This document shows positions 43,174 to 53,937 of a stretch of 64,000 nt of DNA, piece after piece. The notes under the pieces were generated by a model. It searched no databases. It was not told the DNA's origin and saw nothing but the letters and a program-made list of their open reading frames with translations. How positions within the stretch are numbered: position 1 is the stretch's first letter; each line of letters begins with the position of its first letter. Source of the DNA: Rhizobium sophorae (lineage in GTDB: Bacteria; Pseudomonadota; Alphaproteobacteria; Rhizobiales; Rhizobiaceae); contig NZ_JABFCN010000009.1 of assembly GCF_013087515.1 (NCBI RefSeq), positions 248,001 through 312,000 of the forward strand. The letters are read 5' to 3'. Both the position numbers and the translations under genes were made by a program.

Positions 43174-43781
43174 GCCTCGTCCTTCTTTGTCTGCGCAGTC
43201 TTCGTCGGCGTTGCAGGTTTCCTGACTGCCGTCATACGTTTCGGTTTTTCCACAGACACGGCAACGGCGGCCGCAGCATCGACCTTGTCGGCAGGCTTGG
43301 CGCGCGGCTTGCGCACGACCTTCGGCTTGGCGGCAACCGTATCGGCCTGCGCAATCGCAGCTGCGACGGGCTCCGACGGTGCCGGTGTCGCTACCAATGG
43401 CGGCGTTTCCGGCAGGCTCATCGATGGCGTCGGGGCTGCGACAGCATCGGCCGGCACCTCGGTCTTGTTCTCCGTGACCGTGGTCGCCTTCTGCAGGTCC
43501 GCCTTGATCTCGTTGCCCATCTGGCGGAGCGGGTTCATCGCCTCGCGCAGGCTGTTGACCGGGTTGAGCTTCTGGGCGTCGCTGATCGTCTGGCGGACAT
43601 CGTCAAGCTCGGCTTCGCGTAATGCTTCATCGAACTGCGCACGAAATTCACCCGCCACCTTGCGGGCGCGCTGCGTCATCTTGCCGAAAGCGCGCAGCAT
43701 CGGCGGCAAATCCTTGGGACCGACGACCACGATCAGTACGACCGCGATGACCAAAAGCTCGGTCCAGCCAATATCGAACAT
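43170..43781 (-). CDS. tatB: TatB, twin-arginine translocase subunit
   Basis: The 203-aa protein starts MFDIGWTELLVIAVVLIVVV with the conserved Glu in the membrane helix, then GPKDLPPMLRAFGKMTQRAR, an amphipathic helix. The long C-terminal tail is rich in Ala, Pro, Thr and Lys and not conserved. With TatC it forms the receptor complex. It lies 51 bases after tatA. Confidence 0.95.
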   Translation of the reverse strand: MFDIGWTELLVIAVVLIVVVGPKDLPPMLRAFGKMTQRARKVAGEFRAQFDEALREAELDDVRQTISDAQKLNPVNSLREAMNPLRQMGNEIKADLQKATTVTENKTEVPADAVAAPTPSMSLPETPPLVATPAPSEPVAAAIAQADTVAAKPKVVRKPRAKPADKVDAAAAVAVSVEKPKRMTAVRKPATPTKTAQTKKDEA

Positions 43782-43832
43782 GCAAGGCTCCTGGACGGGA
43801 AGCGCGGGGGCGGCGCTTTTTCCCGGACTTGG

Positions 43833-44024
43833 TTACTTCGTTTCGTCGGCCTTGTGATCGACGGTCTTTGCCGTATCCGGCGCGTCTTCGTCCGTCATGC
43901 CCTTCTTGAAGCTCTTGATGCCCTTGGCAACGTCGCCCATCAGTTCCGGGATCTTGCCGCGACCGAACAACAACAGCACGATGACCAGAACGATCAACCA
44001 GTGCCACATGCTAAAAGAACCCAT
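43833..44024 (-). CDS. tatA: TatA, twin-arginine translocase pore subunit
   Basis: The 63-aa protein has a short membrane helix ([20 protein letters not shown]) followed by [18 protein letters not shown], the FGRGKIP...K-F-K-K-G signature of TatA, and an acidic tail. It oligomerises to form the Tat pore. First gene of the tatABC unit, about 180 bases downstream of scpB. Confidence 0.95.
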
Positions 44025-44207
44025 TACGCTAACTCCCTGTTTCTATGTTCCCACGATGTAAGGATTTCCGACACCGTTTCCAACATCAAGCCCTTTGAAC
44101 TGCGCTTAATGTCACGGTATCGCCCTTTGTGACAAGTCATTGACCCATCGAAAAGTGGTGGCCACCATTGTTTTCGCCATGCATGGCAAAAGCAAGACGC
44201 AAGCCCG

Positions 44208-44924
44208 TCAATCTTCGGGGGTGCCGCGCGGCGCCAACAACCCCAGTTCCTCGAGGTCCATCTGGGTGATCGGGTCTTCGTCCTCGGTCAGTTCGTCGTT
44301 CATCAACGGCGAGGGAATGTTGAAATTCGCCGGAATGCGGCCCGACAGCAAGCCCGCTCCCTTCAACTCTTCGAGACCGGGCAGGTCACGCAGCTCTTCG
44401 AGACCGAAATGGTCGAGGAAATCGCGCGTCGTGCCCAATGTCACCGGCCGGCCCGGCGTGCGCCGGCGGCCGCGAAACCGCACCCAGCCAGCTTCCATCA
44501 GCACGTCGAGCGTGCCACGCGAGGTCTGGACGCCGCGGATATCTTCGATTTCGGCTCGTGTCACCGGCTGGTGATAGGCAATGATCGCCAGCACTTCCAG
44601 CGCGGCGCGCGAGAGCTTCTTCACCTCATTGTCATCACGGCGAATGACGAAGGACAGGTCGGCGGCGGTGCGGAAGGCCCAGGCACCTTCGACCTGCACG
44701 AGATTGACGCCGCGCGGCGCATAGTTCTCCTTCAGCCGCAGCATGATGGCACGCACGTCGGTCTTCTCAGGCAGGCGCTCGGCGAGGAAGCCTTCGGAGA
44801 CCGGCTGCGACGAGGCGAAGACCAGCGCCTCAGCGATGCGCTCGGCCTCGATCTCGGCCTGCAGGTCGCGGCTCCTGTCTTCGAAATTGCCTTCGAAATC
44901 CTCTTCGCCCTTGAGATCGATCAA
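44208..44924 (-). CDS. scpB: ScpB, condensin-complex winged-helix protein
   Basis: The 238-aa protein has ERIAEALVFASSQPVSEGFL at the start of winged helix 1 and LEVLAIIAYHQPVTRAEIED, RGVQTSRGTLDVLMEAGWVR with TLGTTRDFLDHFGLEELRDL in winged helix 2. These are ScpB signatures. It dimerises and binds ScpA in the SMC complex for chromosome segregation. The ATG overlaps the scpA stop by four bases. Confidence 0.95.
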   Translation of the reverse strand: MIDLKGEEDFEGNFEDRSRDLQAEIEAERIAEALVFASSQPVSEGFLAERLPEKTDVRAIMLRLKENYAPRGVNLVQVEGAWAFRTAADLSFVIRRDDNEVKKLSRAALEVLAIIAYHQPVTRAEIEDIRGVQTSRGTLDVLMEAGWVRFRGRRRTPGRPVTLGTTRDFLDHFGLEELRDLPGLEELKGAGLLSGRIPANFNIPSPLMNDELTEDEDPITQMDLEELGLLAPRGTPED

Positions 44925-45778
44925 ACCGGCCGCTCCTGTTCGACCACCTGCAGCGTGGCATGCTTCGGACCGCGGCGCATGTAGATCGGCTGAAAGGCGC
45001 CGTCCTGGCGGATTTCGAGCTTGCCTTCGCGCACCAGCTCCAGCGAGGCGGCAAAGGCGCTGGCGATTGCCGTGACGCGCTCTTCGGGCGCGGCGAGATA
45101 ACGCAGCAGATAATGTTCCATCGCCGTCCAGTCAGCGATCTCGCCGATCATCTGGGTCAGCAGCTCACGGGCATCCGTTAGCGACCAGACCGTGCGCCGC
45201 TCGATCGTCACCTGGGTGACGGCATGGCGCTGGCGTAGCGCGGCATAGGCGGTCAGGAGATCGTAGAGGCTCGCCGCATAAGCGGATTGCTGGCGATCGG
45301 GGATATGCTCCGGAGCGCCGCGCACGAAGATATCGCGGCCAAGGCGATTGCGATTGACGAGGCCGTCTGCAGCCTGCCGCATGGCTTCGAGACGTTTCAG
45401 GCGGAAGGCGAGTGTTGCCGCCAGCTCCTCGCCGGAAGGGCCGTCATCCTTGACCTGCTGGGGAATGAGCAGCTTCGACTTGAGATAGGCAAGCCAGGCT
45501 GCCATGACGAGATAATCGGCGGCAAGCTCGATGCGGATACGCCGGGCGCTTTCGATGAACAGCAGATATTGCTCGGCGAGCGCCAGCACCGAAATGCGCG
45601 ACAGGTCGACCTTCTGGTTGCGGGCGAGATAGAGCAGCAGGTCGAGCGGGCCTTCGAAGCCGGCGACGTCAATTACTAGCGCCGGCTCGTGGCTGGCGCG
45701 CTCGGCACCGTTATCCTGCCACAGCTTGTCCATCGGCGTCGCCGCCTGCGGACGTTCCGTGCCCTTGACCGTGTTCAC
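44921..45778 (-). CDS. scpA: ScpA, SMC kleisin
   Basis: The 285-aa protein has the kleisin N-terminal block DVAGFEGPLDLLLYLARNQK, VDLSRISVLALAEQYLLFI and AADYLVMAAWLAYLKSKLLI, and the C-terminal winged helix VTAIASAFAASLELVREGKL. It links the SMC heads and carries ScpB. It is 18 bases after nagZ and overlaps scpB. Confidence 0.95.
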   Translation of the reverse strand: MNTVKGTERPQAATPMDKLWQDNGAERASHEPALVIDVAGFEGPLDLLLYLARNQKVDLSRISVLALAEQYLLFIESARRIRIELAADYLVMAAWLAYLKSKLLIPQQVKDDGPSGEELAATLAFRLKRLEAMRQAADGLVNRNRLGRDIFVRGAPEHIPDRQQSAYAASLYDLLTAYAALRQRHAVTQVTIERRTVWSLTDARELLTQMIGEIADWTAMEHYLLRYLAAPEERVTAIASAFAASLELVREGKLEIRQDGAFQPIYMRRGPKHATLQVVEQERPV

Positions 45779-45796
45779 CTAGCTGCCCCCTTACGA

Positions 45797-46810
45797 TCAG
45801 ATCGTCGCAAACATCGCCTCGAATTCCGCCCTCAATTCCGCCTCATCTGCAGTATGCGGCGCCGGGAAGCCTGCTTCCACCGCTTTTGCGCGGGCAAGCG
45901 ATATGCCGGCGAGCGGCGGAACATTTGCCACGACATCTAGCATCTCGTCCATATTGCCGTTGCAATGCAGCACGATATCGCATCCGCCTGCAATGATATT
46001 CGCCGCGCGTTCACCGATCGTGCCGGAAAGAGCGTTCATCGAGCTGTCGTCGGAGAGCAGCAGACCGTTAAAGCCGATGTGTTCGCGGATGATGCCGTCG
46101 ATCACCTTGCGCGAGGTCGTCGCCGGATTGTCCGGGTCGATGGCGGCGAAAACGACGTGACAGGTCATGGCCATCAACTCGTCCTTCATCGCCACAAAGG
46201 GCGGGAAATCATGGAGTTCCAGCTCATCGCGCGAGACGGTGACGACAGGCAGCTCCAGATGTGAATCGGCAAAGCCGCGGCCGTGGCCGGGCATATGCTT
46301 CATCACAGGCAACAGGCCGCCAGCCTTCAGCCCTGCGGCAGCCGCTCTTCCCATCGCGATGACGGTTTCGGGATCGCCGCCATAGGCGCGGTCACCGATG
46401 ACGTTGCTGCTGCCCTCGACGGGCACATCGAGCACCGGCAGGCAATCGACATCGATGCCGAGGCTCGAAAGGTCGAAGGCGTGCAGCCGCGACATCAGCC
46501 AGGCGGCGCGCAGGCCGAGCGCGCGATCGCGGCGATAGAGATCGCCGAGCGCCTGGCCGGAAGGATAACGCGCCAGAACGGGTGGGCGGATGCGCTGGAC
46601 GCGGCCGCCCTCCTGGTCGATCAGCACCGGCGCATGCCAGCCGACGCTATCGCGCAGTTCGGCGACGAGATCGGCGATCTGCCGTGCTTCGGAGATGTTG
46701 CGCCCGAAGAGGATGAAGCCCCAGGGCCGCTCGTCCCGGTAAAAGGCTTTCTCTTCGGATGTGAGGGAAAGGCCGCTGCAGCCAAGGATCATCGCTTTTG
46801 ATTCGGTCAT
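45797..46810 (-). CDS. nagZ: Beta-N-acetylhexosaminidase, cell-wall recycling
   Basis: The 337-aa protein is a glycoside hydrolase family 3 NagZ: RPWGFILFGRNISEARQIAD, VLIDQEGGRVQRIRPP, GLLPVMKHMPGHGRGFADSH with the KHxPGHG motif that provides the catalytic His, and GLLLSDDSSMNALSGTIGER with the catalytic Asp. It removes N-acetylglucosamine from muropeptides in the cytoplasm. The start is the ATG at 46810; the frame upstream to 46867 is not conserved. Confidence 0.95.
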   Translation of the reverse strand: MTESKAMILGCSGLSLTSEEKAFYRDERPWGFILFGRNISEARQIADLVAELRDSVGWHAPVLIDQEGGRVQRIRPPVLARYPSGQALGDLYRRDRALGLRAAWLMSRLHAFDLSSLGIDVDCLPVLDVPVEGSSNVIGDRAYGGDPETVIAMGRAAAAGLKAGGLLPVMKHMPGHGRGFADSHLELPVVTVSRDELELHDFPPFVAMKDELMAMTCHVVFAAIDPDNPATTSRKVIDGIIREHIGFNGLLLSDDSSMNALSGTIGERAANIIAGGCDIVLHCNGNMDEMLDVVANVPPLAGISLARAKAVEAGFPAPHTADEAELRAEFEAMFATI

Positions 46811-46864
46811 ATTCGAATCATAGACGGCCGCCGGCCAAATGCGAGCAAGGTCGGGCGCGATGCA

Positions 46865-46902
46865 CAAAAAAGAGCGGCGGACCGATCCGGCCCGCCGCTC
46901 TT
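46865..46902 (-). terminator. Terminator after the SPOR gene
   Basis: On the minus strand AAGAGCGGCGGG, a loop and CCGCCGCTCTTTTTT form a strong hairpin with a T run, 19 bases past the SPOR-protein stop codon. Confidence 0.85.
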
Positions 46903-46920
46903 ATATTCAAAGACGCAATC

Positions 46921-49900
46921 CTACCTGGAGATCAGGCAGCTTCCACCGGCCGCGCGATACTGTTCGCAGAGTGCTGCGGCCTCGTCCTTGGAACCGGCCG
47001 GAATGCGAACACGGTAGAAAGTGCCCTTGCCGGCGATATCGGCTCGGCGGATCTCATGGCTGCGGCCGCCAAGCACGCTGGCGAATTTCTTCGACAGATT
47101 GGCATAGGATTTGGTCGCCTCATCTTCCGAAGGGAGCGAGGCGATCTGGATGCCGTAGCCGCCGGTGGATGCGGCCTGCTGCGGCTTTGCGGCGGCTGGT
47201 GCTGCGGCCGCGACCTCCGTCGTCTTCGGCTGCTGGTCAGGCGGGCGGACATTGCCCTTCTCGGTGACGGTGCCGACGACGTTGACGGGCTGGTCGGCCG
47301 GACGGGCGGTCGGAATGGGAGCGGTATCGGCAATCGCCGAGGTCTTGACCGGGCGGACCGGCGAAGCGACCGGAGCCGGGTTTGCAGCCTGCGCGTCGGC
47401 ACTGCCGGCGAGCGGCGGCTGTACCGGCGCGGTTTCGACAGGGGCTGCAGAACGCGCATTGGCGGAAGCAACCTCGGCGCTTGCCGGGAAGCTTGCGGCC
47501 GTTCCACCGACTGGCGGCACCGGCGCGGTCGATGGCGTCGTTTGGGCCGTCAACGGCGGCAGAGCCGGCGGCGTCGCCTGGGCAGACTGTGTCGCCTGGG
47601 CAGACGGCGTCGGCTCGTCGGCAGGCGCCGGTTCTTCGCGGGCAACCAACGTACCGTCAGGCTTGACGATCATCGTGCGAACCTTGCGCGGCGAAACGGA
47701 CGGCGTCTTGTCAGTATCGGTTGCCGAAGCGTTGTCGGCGTTGTCCTGGGTTGGCAGCAGACGCGGATCCTCCGTCTCACCGACCGCAGTCGGCGTGACC
47801 TGATCGTCGACGCTGGCGTTCTCGTCATCCTCGGGGAGCGCTTCCGGTGTCAGCGTGCGCTGGACCACATCGACCGGCGCCTCATCGGAAGAAACGAGCG
47901 CTTTCTGCTTCGGCTCTTCGGCAGAACCCGCAACGCGGTCGTAGACAGCCTTATCCTGGTTCGGCACGGTCTTACCGCCAGGATTTTCCGGAACGACCTT
48001 GACCGGCTCCTTGTCGGCCACGATCACGCGCGGCTCGCCGGATGCGACAATGCCGAGCCCCTCGCCGTTCCAGACGGAGGAATAGACGCCATAACCGACG
48101 CCGGCGAAGACCACGAGCACGACGGCCCCGGCAAGCAGCCGGCGCATCGACCGGGCGCGGCTGAAATCGGCGGCCTGGCTCGCCGATTCGATGCGGACCT
48201 CGGAGGTCTCGCGGCGCTCGACGGGCTCGCGCACGCTGCGGCGGAAATCTTCCTCCAGCGCCCGTTCGAAATCATCGAGACCATCGGCGATGGTGGGCTT
48301 GACCGGCTTTGCAGCAGCGGCGGCCGTATCCCGGACCGGCGTCGGGGTTTGCCGCGGTTTGGCCGGTTCAAAGAAGCTGGCGATCTCGGCGTCGAGATCG
48401 AAATCGAAATCCGCAGATTTCGCGACCGGCGCGGGCTGCTCGACGGGCGGCAGCGCCGGCACGTGCATGTCGTCGACGGTCTCGGGACGATCCTCCGGAT
48501 CGGAGATCATCGCCGGATCGAACGGCAGGTCTTCGGTCGAGTCTGAAACAGGCGTCCGGTTGAAAGCCGGAGCTTGAGCCTGCGGCTCGGGAACGAAGGC
48601 CGGTGCGGTCCGTGCAGGAGCGGCAGCAGCCTGCTCAAAAGCAGGAGCCGGCGGCTCAGGAGCAAAAACCGGACCGGGCCGAGGAGCGACGGCAGCGGCG
48701 TGCTGGGGAGCAGCGGCTGGCGGCTCAGGCTGCGGTGCAGGCTCGGATGGCTCGGAGAAATCGAGATCGGTGAGTTCCAACTCGATGCCGGCAAGATCCA
48801 GCTCGAAATCATGGCCGTCGAAGGGGTCGTCGGCTTCCGGTGCCGGCTGCGGCGTCGGCGAATATGCCGTTGCGGCAGGCTGAGGCGTAACGACCTCGGC
48901 AAGCTGCGGCGCTTCCGGTCTTGCGGCTTCGGCAGCATAGACCGGGGCCGGCTCGACCGGAGCAGACCGGACGAGTACTGCGGCGAGCGGTGCGGGCGCA
49001 ATCACCTCGGGTTGGGCAGGCGCGGCGGCCAAGGGGGCAGCCGGAACGGGCGCCTCGATCGTTGCGGGTTGCGGCGAGACGGGAGTCGGATTGGCACGTT
49101 GCGGCACCGGATAACGCGAGACGTCGGCGAGCAGATCATCGAGATCGAATGTACCGGCGGTGTGCGGAACATCCGGCACAACCTCGGTCAGCGCGGCATC
49201 GGCCTGGATCTCGCCTTCGACGGCGGCGGCGAGATCGAAACCGGCGTCGGACCCGAAATCCTCCAACTCTTCCTCGACTTCGACGAATTCTTCGGCCTCG
49301 GCGGTCTCTTCCGGCGCAATCACCTCATCATGGCGATCGAGCTCGGCGGGAAAGCCAAGTGACGGAGAAGCGGATTCGAATTCCTCGGAAGGCTCGACAG
49401 CGGCGACAAGCGCCGGCGGCTCGATGACAGGTTGAGGCTCGACCACAGGAAGATCGGCGGATGGCGCTTCAGCAACCGGTGCGGCGACAGCTTCGGCCAC
49501 AGGCTCCGGCAAAACAACCGGTTCCTCGCGCTTCGGTGCATGGAAATTGGCAAGCGGCAGCCTGATGCTGGCAGCCGACCATTGCGGCGCCTTGGTGGGC
49601 TGCGCCAATGAAGAGACCGGTGCTGCGCCGATCGACAGTTCAAGCTCCTCGATCAGGTCGCGCGCACCGCCGAAGGCCGATTGCACCGATGCTTCGGGCT
49701 CGGGAGAAAGCTGCTCCGCCCAGTCGGCGGCAGATGCGTCCCCATTCCCTGCGGCGGGCAAAGCTGCTGCTTCAGCCTCAATGGTGGCGCCGGAAACCGA
49801 AACCGGCTCCGGAACTTCCGCAGGTTCGTCAGCAGGAGAAGCGTCGAGAACAGGCTCGACGTAATCTTCAGGCATGCCATCAGAGATCGGCTCGGCGGGC

Positions 49901-50124
49901 CGGTCGAGCTCTGCAAGCGGACGTGGCGAATCGTAGCGGTCGAACTCGCGCCCAAGCTCATCCTCGAGATCGAGGGCTGGCTCGCGGCGTGCGGTCTCCG
50001 TCACCGTATTCGCAGCAACACGCGGCTCGAAGCCGACGATACGGGCCAGTTCAGCCAACGGATCGTCGTCTGCAAACAGATCGTCTTTTCCGCGCGTATC
50101 ATACGCAAGTTGTTTATCAGCCAT
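46921..50124 (-). CDS. Large SPOR-domain envelope protein
   Basis: The 1067-aa protein starts MADKQLAYDTRGKDDLFADD, a conserved rhizobial opening. About 650 residues of low-complexity sequence rich in Pro, Ala and Glu lie in the cytoplasm, followed by one membrane helix (LLAGAVVLVVFAGVGYGVYS), another Pro/Ala-rich stretch and a C-terminal SPOR domain (GYGIQIASLPSEDEATKSYA, HEIRRADIAGKGTFYRVRIP, AALCEQYRAAGGSCLISR). SPOR domains bind denuded glycan at the division site. The start is at 50124 because the upstream ATG (50142) lacks conservation. It lies between argS and nagZ. Confidence 0.9.
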   Translation of the reverse strand: MADKQLAYDTRGKDDLFADDDPLAELARIVGFEPRVAANTVTETARREPALDLEDELGREFDRYDSPRPLAELDRPAEPISDGMPEDYVEPVLDASPADEPAEVPEPVSVSGATIEAEAAALPAAGNGDASAADWAEQLSPEPEASVQSAFGGARDLIEELELSIGAAPVSSLAQPTKAPQWSAASIRLPLANFHAPKREEPVVLPEPVAEAVAAPVAEAPSADLPVVEPQPVIEPPALVAAVEPSEEFESASPSLGFPAELDRHDEVIAPEETAEAEEFVEVEEELEDFGSDAGFDLAAAVEGEIQADAALTEVVPDVPHTAGTFDLDDLLADVSRYPVPQRANPTPVSPQPATIEAPVPAAPLAAAPAQPEVIAPAPLAAVLVRSAPVEPAPVYAAEAARPEAPQLAEVVTPQPAATAYSPTPQPAPEADDPFDGHDFELDLAGIELELTDLDFSEPSEPAPQPEPPAAAPQHAAAVAPRPGPVFAPEPPAPAFEQAAAAPARTAPAFVPEPQAQAPAFNRTPVSDSTEDLPFDPAMISDPEDRPETVDDMHVPALPPVEQPAPVAKSADFDFDLDAEIASFFEPAKPRQTPTPVRDTAAAAAKPVKPTIADGLDDFERALEEDFRRSVREPVERRETSEVRIESASQAADFSRARSMRRLLAGAVVLVVFAGVGYGVYSSVWNGEGLGIVASGEPRVIVADKEPVKVVPENPGGKTVPNQDKAVYDRVAGSAEEPKQKALVSSDEAPVDVVQRTLTPEALPEDDENASVDDQVTPTAVGETEDPRLLPTQDNADNASATDTDKTPSVSPRKVRTMIVKPDGTLVAREEPAPADEPTPSAQATQSAQATPPALPPLTAQTTPSTAPVPPVGGTAASFPASAEVASANARSAAPVETAPVQPPLAGSADAQAANPAPVASPVRPVKTSAIADTAPIPTARPADQPVNVVGTVTEKGNVRPPDQQPKTTEVAAAAPAAAKPQQAASTGGYGIQIASLPSEDEATKSYANLSKKFASVLGGRSHEIRRADIAGKGTFYRVRIPAGSKDEAAALCEQYRAAGGSCLISR

Positions 50125-50186
50125 GCCTATTCCCACTCGCAAACGCCAACGCTCAAATGCCAGCGCATTGTGGGGAAATGGTGACG

Positions 50187-51944
50187 TTATCGCATTTCGT
50201 CCGGTGCGGCAGTGCCTGTAATGGCAAGTCCCGACTTCAAAACCGACGCGACGGCGTACACCAGCCCAAGTCTGGCAATACTTGATTCTCGGTTTTTATC
50301 ATTAACAAATCGTAATTCCGGCTGATCTTTACCTTTGTTCCAATGCGCGTGGAAGGAACTGGCGAGGTCATAGAGGTAAAAAGCGATACGATGCGGCTCC
50401 TGCGACTGGGCCGCCGCCTCGACGATACGCGGGAATTCAGCGAGCTTGGCGACAAGCAGCAATTCGGCCGGATCGCCAATGCCTGCAACGGTTTTCGCAA
50501 GTTTCTCGTCGGAGACATCCAGGTCGGGAAAAGCCTCCCTCGCCTGCCGGAAGACCGACATGCAGCGAGCATGCGCATACTGCACGTAAAAAACAGGATT
50601 ATCTTTCGACTGTTCCGTCACTTTGGCGAAATCGAAGTCGAGCGGCTCGGAATTCTTGCGGTAAAGCATCATGAACCGGACCGAATCACGGCCGACTTCC
50701 TCGACGACATCCCGAAGCGTGACGAAATCGCCCGAGCGCTTCGACATCTTCACCGGCTCGCCGTTGCGATACAGCTTGACGAGCTGGCAGAGCAGCACCG
50801 TCAGCTTCGCCTTACCGTCCGAAACACCGCGTGCAACCGCTTCCAGGCGCTTGACGTAGCCGCCATGATCGGCGCCGAGCACATAGATCATCTCATTAAA
50901 GCCGCGATCGAACTTGTTCTTGAAGTATGCGACGTCAGCGGCGAAATAGGTGTAGGAGCCGTCCGACTTGATCAGCGGCCGGTCCATATCGTCGCCCACT
51001 TCGGTCGAGCGGAACAGCGTCTGTTCGCGATCCTCCCAGTCCTCGGCAAGCTGGCCCTTCGGCGGCGGCAGCGTGCCCTTGTAGACAAAGCCCTTGAAGG
51101 TCAGGTCGTTGATCGCCGTGCGGATCGCGGCCGCGCCATTGGCATGCAGGGTGCGTTCGGAGAAGAAGACGTCATGATGGACGTTCAGCGCCGCGAGATC
51201 TTCGCGGATCATCACCATCATCGCGTCGATGGTGCGGTCCTTGACGATCGGCATCCACTGCTCTTCCGGCATGTTGTGCAGCCGCACGCCGTAATCGGCG
51301 GCAAGCGACTGGCCAACGGGCACTAGATAGTCGCCTGGGTAGAGACCCGAGGGGATTTCGCCGATCTTTTCGCCGAGCGCTTCGCGATAGCGCAGAAAGA
51401 CGGACCGGGCGAGCACATCGATCTGCGAGCCGGCATCGTTGATGTAATATTCCTTCTCGACGCCGTAACCGGCAAAAGCGAGCAGGTTGGCAAGCGCGTC
51501 GCCGACGACGGCGCCACGGCAATGGCCGACATGCATCGGGCCGGTCGGATTGGCCGAGACGTATTCAACGTTGACCTTCTTGCCCTCGCCGAGCGTCGAG
51601 CGGCCGTAATCGGTGCCGGCGCCGATCATCGAGGCGAGCAGCCGCTGCCAGTAGCCGACGGCGAGACGGATGTTGATGAAGCCGGGACCGGCGACCGAGA
51701 CATCGGCGACGTCGGCATCCTCCTTGAGCTTGGCGATGATGACGTCGGCCAGCGCGCGCGGATTTGTCCCGAGCGGTTTTGCCAGCACCATTGCGGCATT
51801 GGTGGCGACATCGCCATGGCTCGCGTCACGCGGCGGCTCGACGGCGATGCGGCCGAAATCGAGCTCGGATCGCTTTTCCCTGACCAGATCGATCTGTTCA
51901 AGGGCGGTTTTGATCCTGGCTTCGAAGTCGGTAAAAAGGTTCAT
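50187..51944 (-). CDS. argS: Arginyl-tRNA synthetase
   Basis: The 585-aa class I synthetase has the N-terminal Add-1 domain, [20 protein letters not shown] (HIGH-type motif HVGH), [35 protein letters not shown] (KMSKS-type) and a DALR anticodon domain near [20 protein letters not shown]. It charges tRNA-Arg. It lies 65 bases after dgt and 62 before the SPOR gene. Confidence 0.95.
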   Translation of the reverse strand: MNLFTDFEARIKTALEQIDLVREKRSELDFGRIAVEPPRDASHGDVATNAAMVLAKPLGTNPRALADVIIAKLKEDADVADVSVAGPGFINIRLAVGYWQRLLASMIGAGTDYGRSTLGEGKKVNVEYVSANPTGPMHVGHCRGAVVGDALANLLAFAGYGVEKEYYINDAGSQIDVLARSVFLRYREALGEKIGEIPSGLYPGDYLVPVGQSLAADYGVRLHNMPEEQWMPIVKDRTIDAMMVMIREDLAALNVHHDVFFSERTLHANGAAAIRTAINDLTFKGFVYKGTLPPPKGQLAEDWEDREQTLFRSTEVGDDMDRPLIKSDGSYTYFAADVAYFKNKFDRGFNEMIYVLGADHGGYVKRLEAVARGVSDGKAKLTVLLCQLVKLYRNGEPVKMSKRSGDFVTLRDVVEEVGRDSVRFMMLYRKNSEPLDFDFAKVTEQSKDNPVFYVQYAHARCMSVFRQAREAFPDLDVSDEKLAKTVAGIGDPAELLLVAKLAEFPRIVEAAAQSQEPHRIAFYLYDLASSFHAHWNKGKDQPELRFVNDKNRESSIARLGLVYAVASVLKSGLAITGTAAPDEMR

Positions 51945-52009
51945 CGCACTCTTCCATGCATAGGCTGTGCCAAAGGCTCAAATCGGCCCTCGGCGTGGGC
52001 GACCGCTGC

Positions 52010-53227
52010 CTATCGCAAATCCGGAGTGTGGTCAAACAACCGCCTGTGGGCGCTGATCGCATAGGTGTCGGTCATGCCGGCGAGATAATCGCCGACATGA
52101 CGGGCCTTCGGCGCATCGGACAGGCCGGCGATATGATCGACCCAGTAATGGCTCTGCATCTCCTTGGGACTGGCCATGTAGGCGGCAAACAGATCTGTGA
52201 CGATCTGGGCAGCACCGGCGCGGATGCGCATGATATCGGGATTGCGGTAGATGCGTTTGAAGAGCATGGCCTTGATCTGCCTGTCGGTCTCGGCCATTCC
52301 CTCGGAAAAGGTGGCAATAACCTGGTCGGCAGCGCGGATGTCGGCCGCACTCTCAGGGCGGAGGAGCGACAGGCGCTGCTGTGCCACGCCAATCACGTCT
52401 TCGACCATGCGGGTAATCTGGCGGCGCATGATCTCATGGGTGAAGCGGCTCGGCTCCAGATGCGGGTAGCGCCCCCTCACCTCGGCCATCAGCCCGGCAA
52501 GAAACGGGATATCCTCCAGCATGTCGAAAGTCAGGTAGCCGGAGCGCAGGCCATCGTCGATATCGTGGGTGTTATAGGCGATGTCGTCGGCGATCGCCGC
52601 GACCTGGGCCTCCAGGCTGGCATAGGTTGCAAGCTCGAGATCGTGCAGTTCGCAATAATCGAGGATCGGCTGCGGAACCGGGCCGCGAGTGCCCACGCCA
52701 TCAGGTGTCAGCAGCGGACCATTATGCTTGACGAGACCCTCGAGGCTTTCCCATGTCAGGTTGATGCCGTCGAATTCGGCATAACGCCGCTCCAGCTTGG
52801 TCACGATGCGGAGCGATTGTGCATTGTGATCAAAGCCGCCATAGGGCAGCAGCACCTCGTGCAGCGCGTCCTCGCCGGTATGACCGAACGGCGTGTGGCC
52901 GAAATCGTGGACAAGCGCCACCCCCTCGGCCAGATCCTCGTCGAGCTTCAGGGCGCGGGCAAGAGCGCGGGCGATCTGCGCCACCTCGATCGTATGCGTC
53001 AGCCGGGTGCGGTAATGATCGCCGTCCTGGGCGATGAAGACCTGGGTCTTGTGCTTCAACCGGCGGAAGGCGGTGGTGTGGACGATGCGGTCGCGGTCGC
53101 GCTGGAAATCGGAGCGCGTCGGGCTTCCGTCCTCCTGATAGAGCCGCCCGCGCGTCGTCCAGGGGTCGGCCGCATAGACCGCCCTCTCACTGCTGCCGAA
53201 ACCCAAAGCACGCGTATCGATCGTCAT
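52010..53227 (-). CDS. dgt: dGTPase-like HD-domain triphosphohydrolase
   Basis: The 405-aa protein has the HD-domain signatures of dGTP triphosphohydrolases: [40 protein letters not shown] (first His), [20 protein letters not shown] (HD pair) and [18 protein letters not shown] (last Asp). It hydrolyses dNTPs to deoxynucleoside and triphosphate and keeps the pool balanced. It is the first gene of the leftward block and is divergent from erpA. Confidence 0.93.
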   Translation of the reverse strand: MTIDTRALGFGSSERAVYAADPWTTRGRLYQEDGSPTRSDFQRDRDRIVHTTAFRRLKHKTQVFIAQDGDHYRTRLTHTIEVAQIARALARALKLDEDLAEGVALVHDFGHTPFGHTGEDALHEVLLPYGGFDHNAQSLRIVTKLERRYAEFDGINLTWESLEGLVKHNGPLLTPDGVGTRGPVPQPILDYCELHDLELATYASLEAQVAAIADDIAYNTHDIDDGLRSGYLTFDMLEDIPFLAGLMAEVRGRYPHLEPSRFTHEIMRRQITRMVEDVIGVAQQRLSLLRPESAADIRAADQVIATFSEGMAETDRQIKAMLFKRIYRNPDIMRIRAGAAQIVTDLFAAYMASPKEMQSHYWVDHIAGLSDAPKARHVGDYLAGMTDTYAISAHRRLFDHTPDLR

Positions 53228-53449
53228 TATTCACCGTCATCCTGCATGTTGCCGCATCTGCCCATTGACGCCGCTTAACGCTCTTCATACCTATAGCCCG
53301 ATGAAACGGCAAAGAGGCACTTTCCTAATCGCTTCGGCGCATCATCGCCTTTTCGCGAATATCATGGTAAGTTTCTTTGATATCAGGCATTTGAACATTC
53401 AAGTGCCAAAACCCATTCTCTCCGGATCTTGACCCCGGCAGGAGGAAAC

Positions 53450-53782
53450 ATGACGGATACAAGTGTAACCCTTTCAGATGCCGCAGCAAAGCGTATCGCT
53501 GCGATCGTCGGCGCCGAAGCCGGCAAGAGCGCCTTGCGCGTTTCCGTCGAAGGCGGCGGCTGTTCGGGCTTTTCCTACAAGTTCGATCTTGCCGACAGCG
53601 CTGACGACGACGACATCATCGTCGAAAAGAACGATGCCAAGGTGCTGATCGACAGCCTTTCCCTTGTCTATATGGCGGGCTCGGAGATCGACTTCGTCGA
53701 CAATCTGCTTGGCCAGTCCTTCCAGATCAAGAACCCGAATGCGGTGGCAAGCTGCGGCTGCGGCACCAGTTTCTCGATCTGA
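53450..53782 (+). CDS. erpA: ErpA/IscA-type iron-sulfur insertion protein
   Basis: The 110-aa protein is an A-type carrier: VSVEGGGCSGFSYKFDL with Cys 38 and SCGCGTSFSI with Cys 102 and Cys 104, the three cluster ligands. IDFVDNLLGQSFQIKNPNAV is the usual segment before the CGC motif. It delivers Fe-S clusters to apoproteins. The start is the ATG at 53450 with GGAGGAAAC; the upstream ATG is inside the leader. Divergent from dgt, with its own terminator. Confidence 0.93.
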   Translation: MTDTSVTLSDAAAKRIAAIVGAEAGKSALRVSVEGGGCSGFSYKFDLADSADDDDIIVEKNDAKVLIDSLSLVYMAGSEIDFVDNLLGQSFQIKNPNAVASCGCGTSFSI

Positions 53783-53811
53783 ACATCCAGGCGCACCGCA
53801 TTTCCCCATCG

Positions 53812-53841
53812 AACCGGCCGAAGAATTGTTCTCGGCCGGTT
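53812..53841 (+). terminator. Terminator after erpA
   Basis: AACCGGCCGA, a short loop and TCGGCCGGTTTA form a hairpin 30 bases past the erpA stop codon. Confidence 0.75.
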
Positions 53842-53937
53842 TATCGTCTTGTCGGCCGGTAAAAGACCGCGATAAAAGAAGCGCGTCGCGCTTCGAAACA
53901 CGTCCGGGCGAGATGCAATAATGGGAACGGGAGAGCC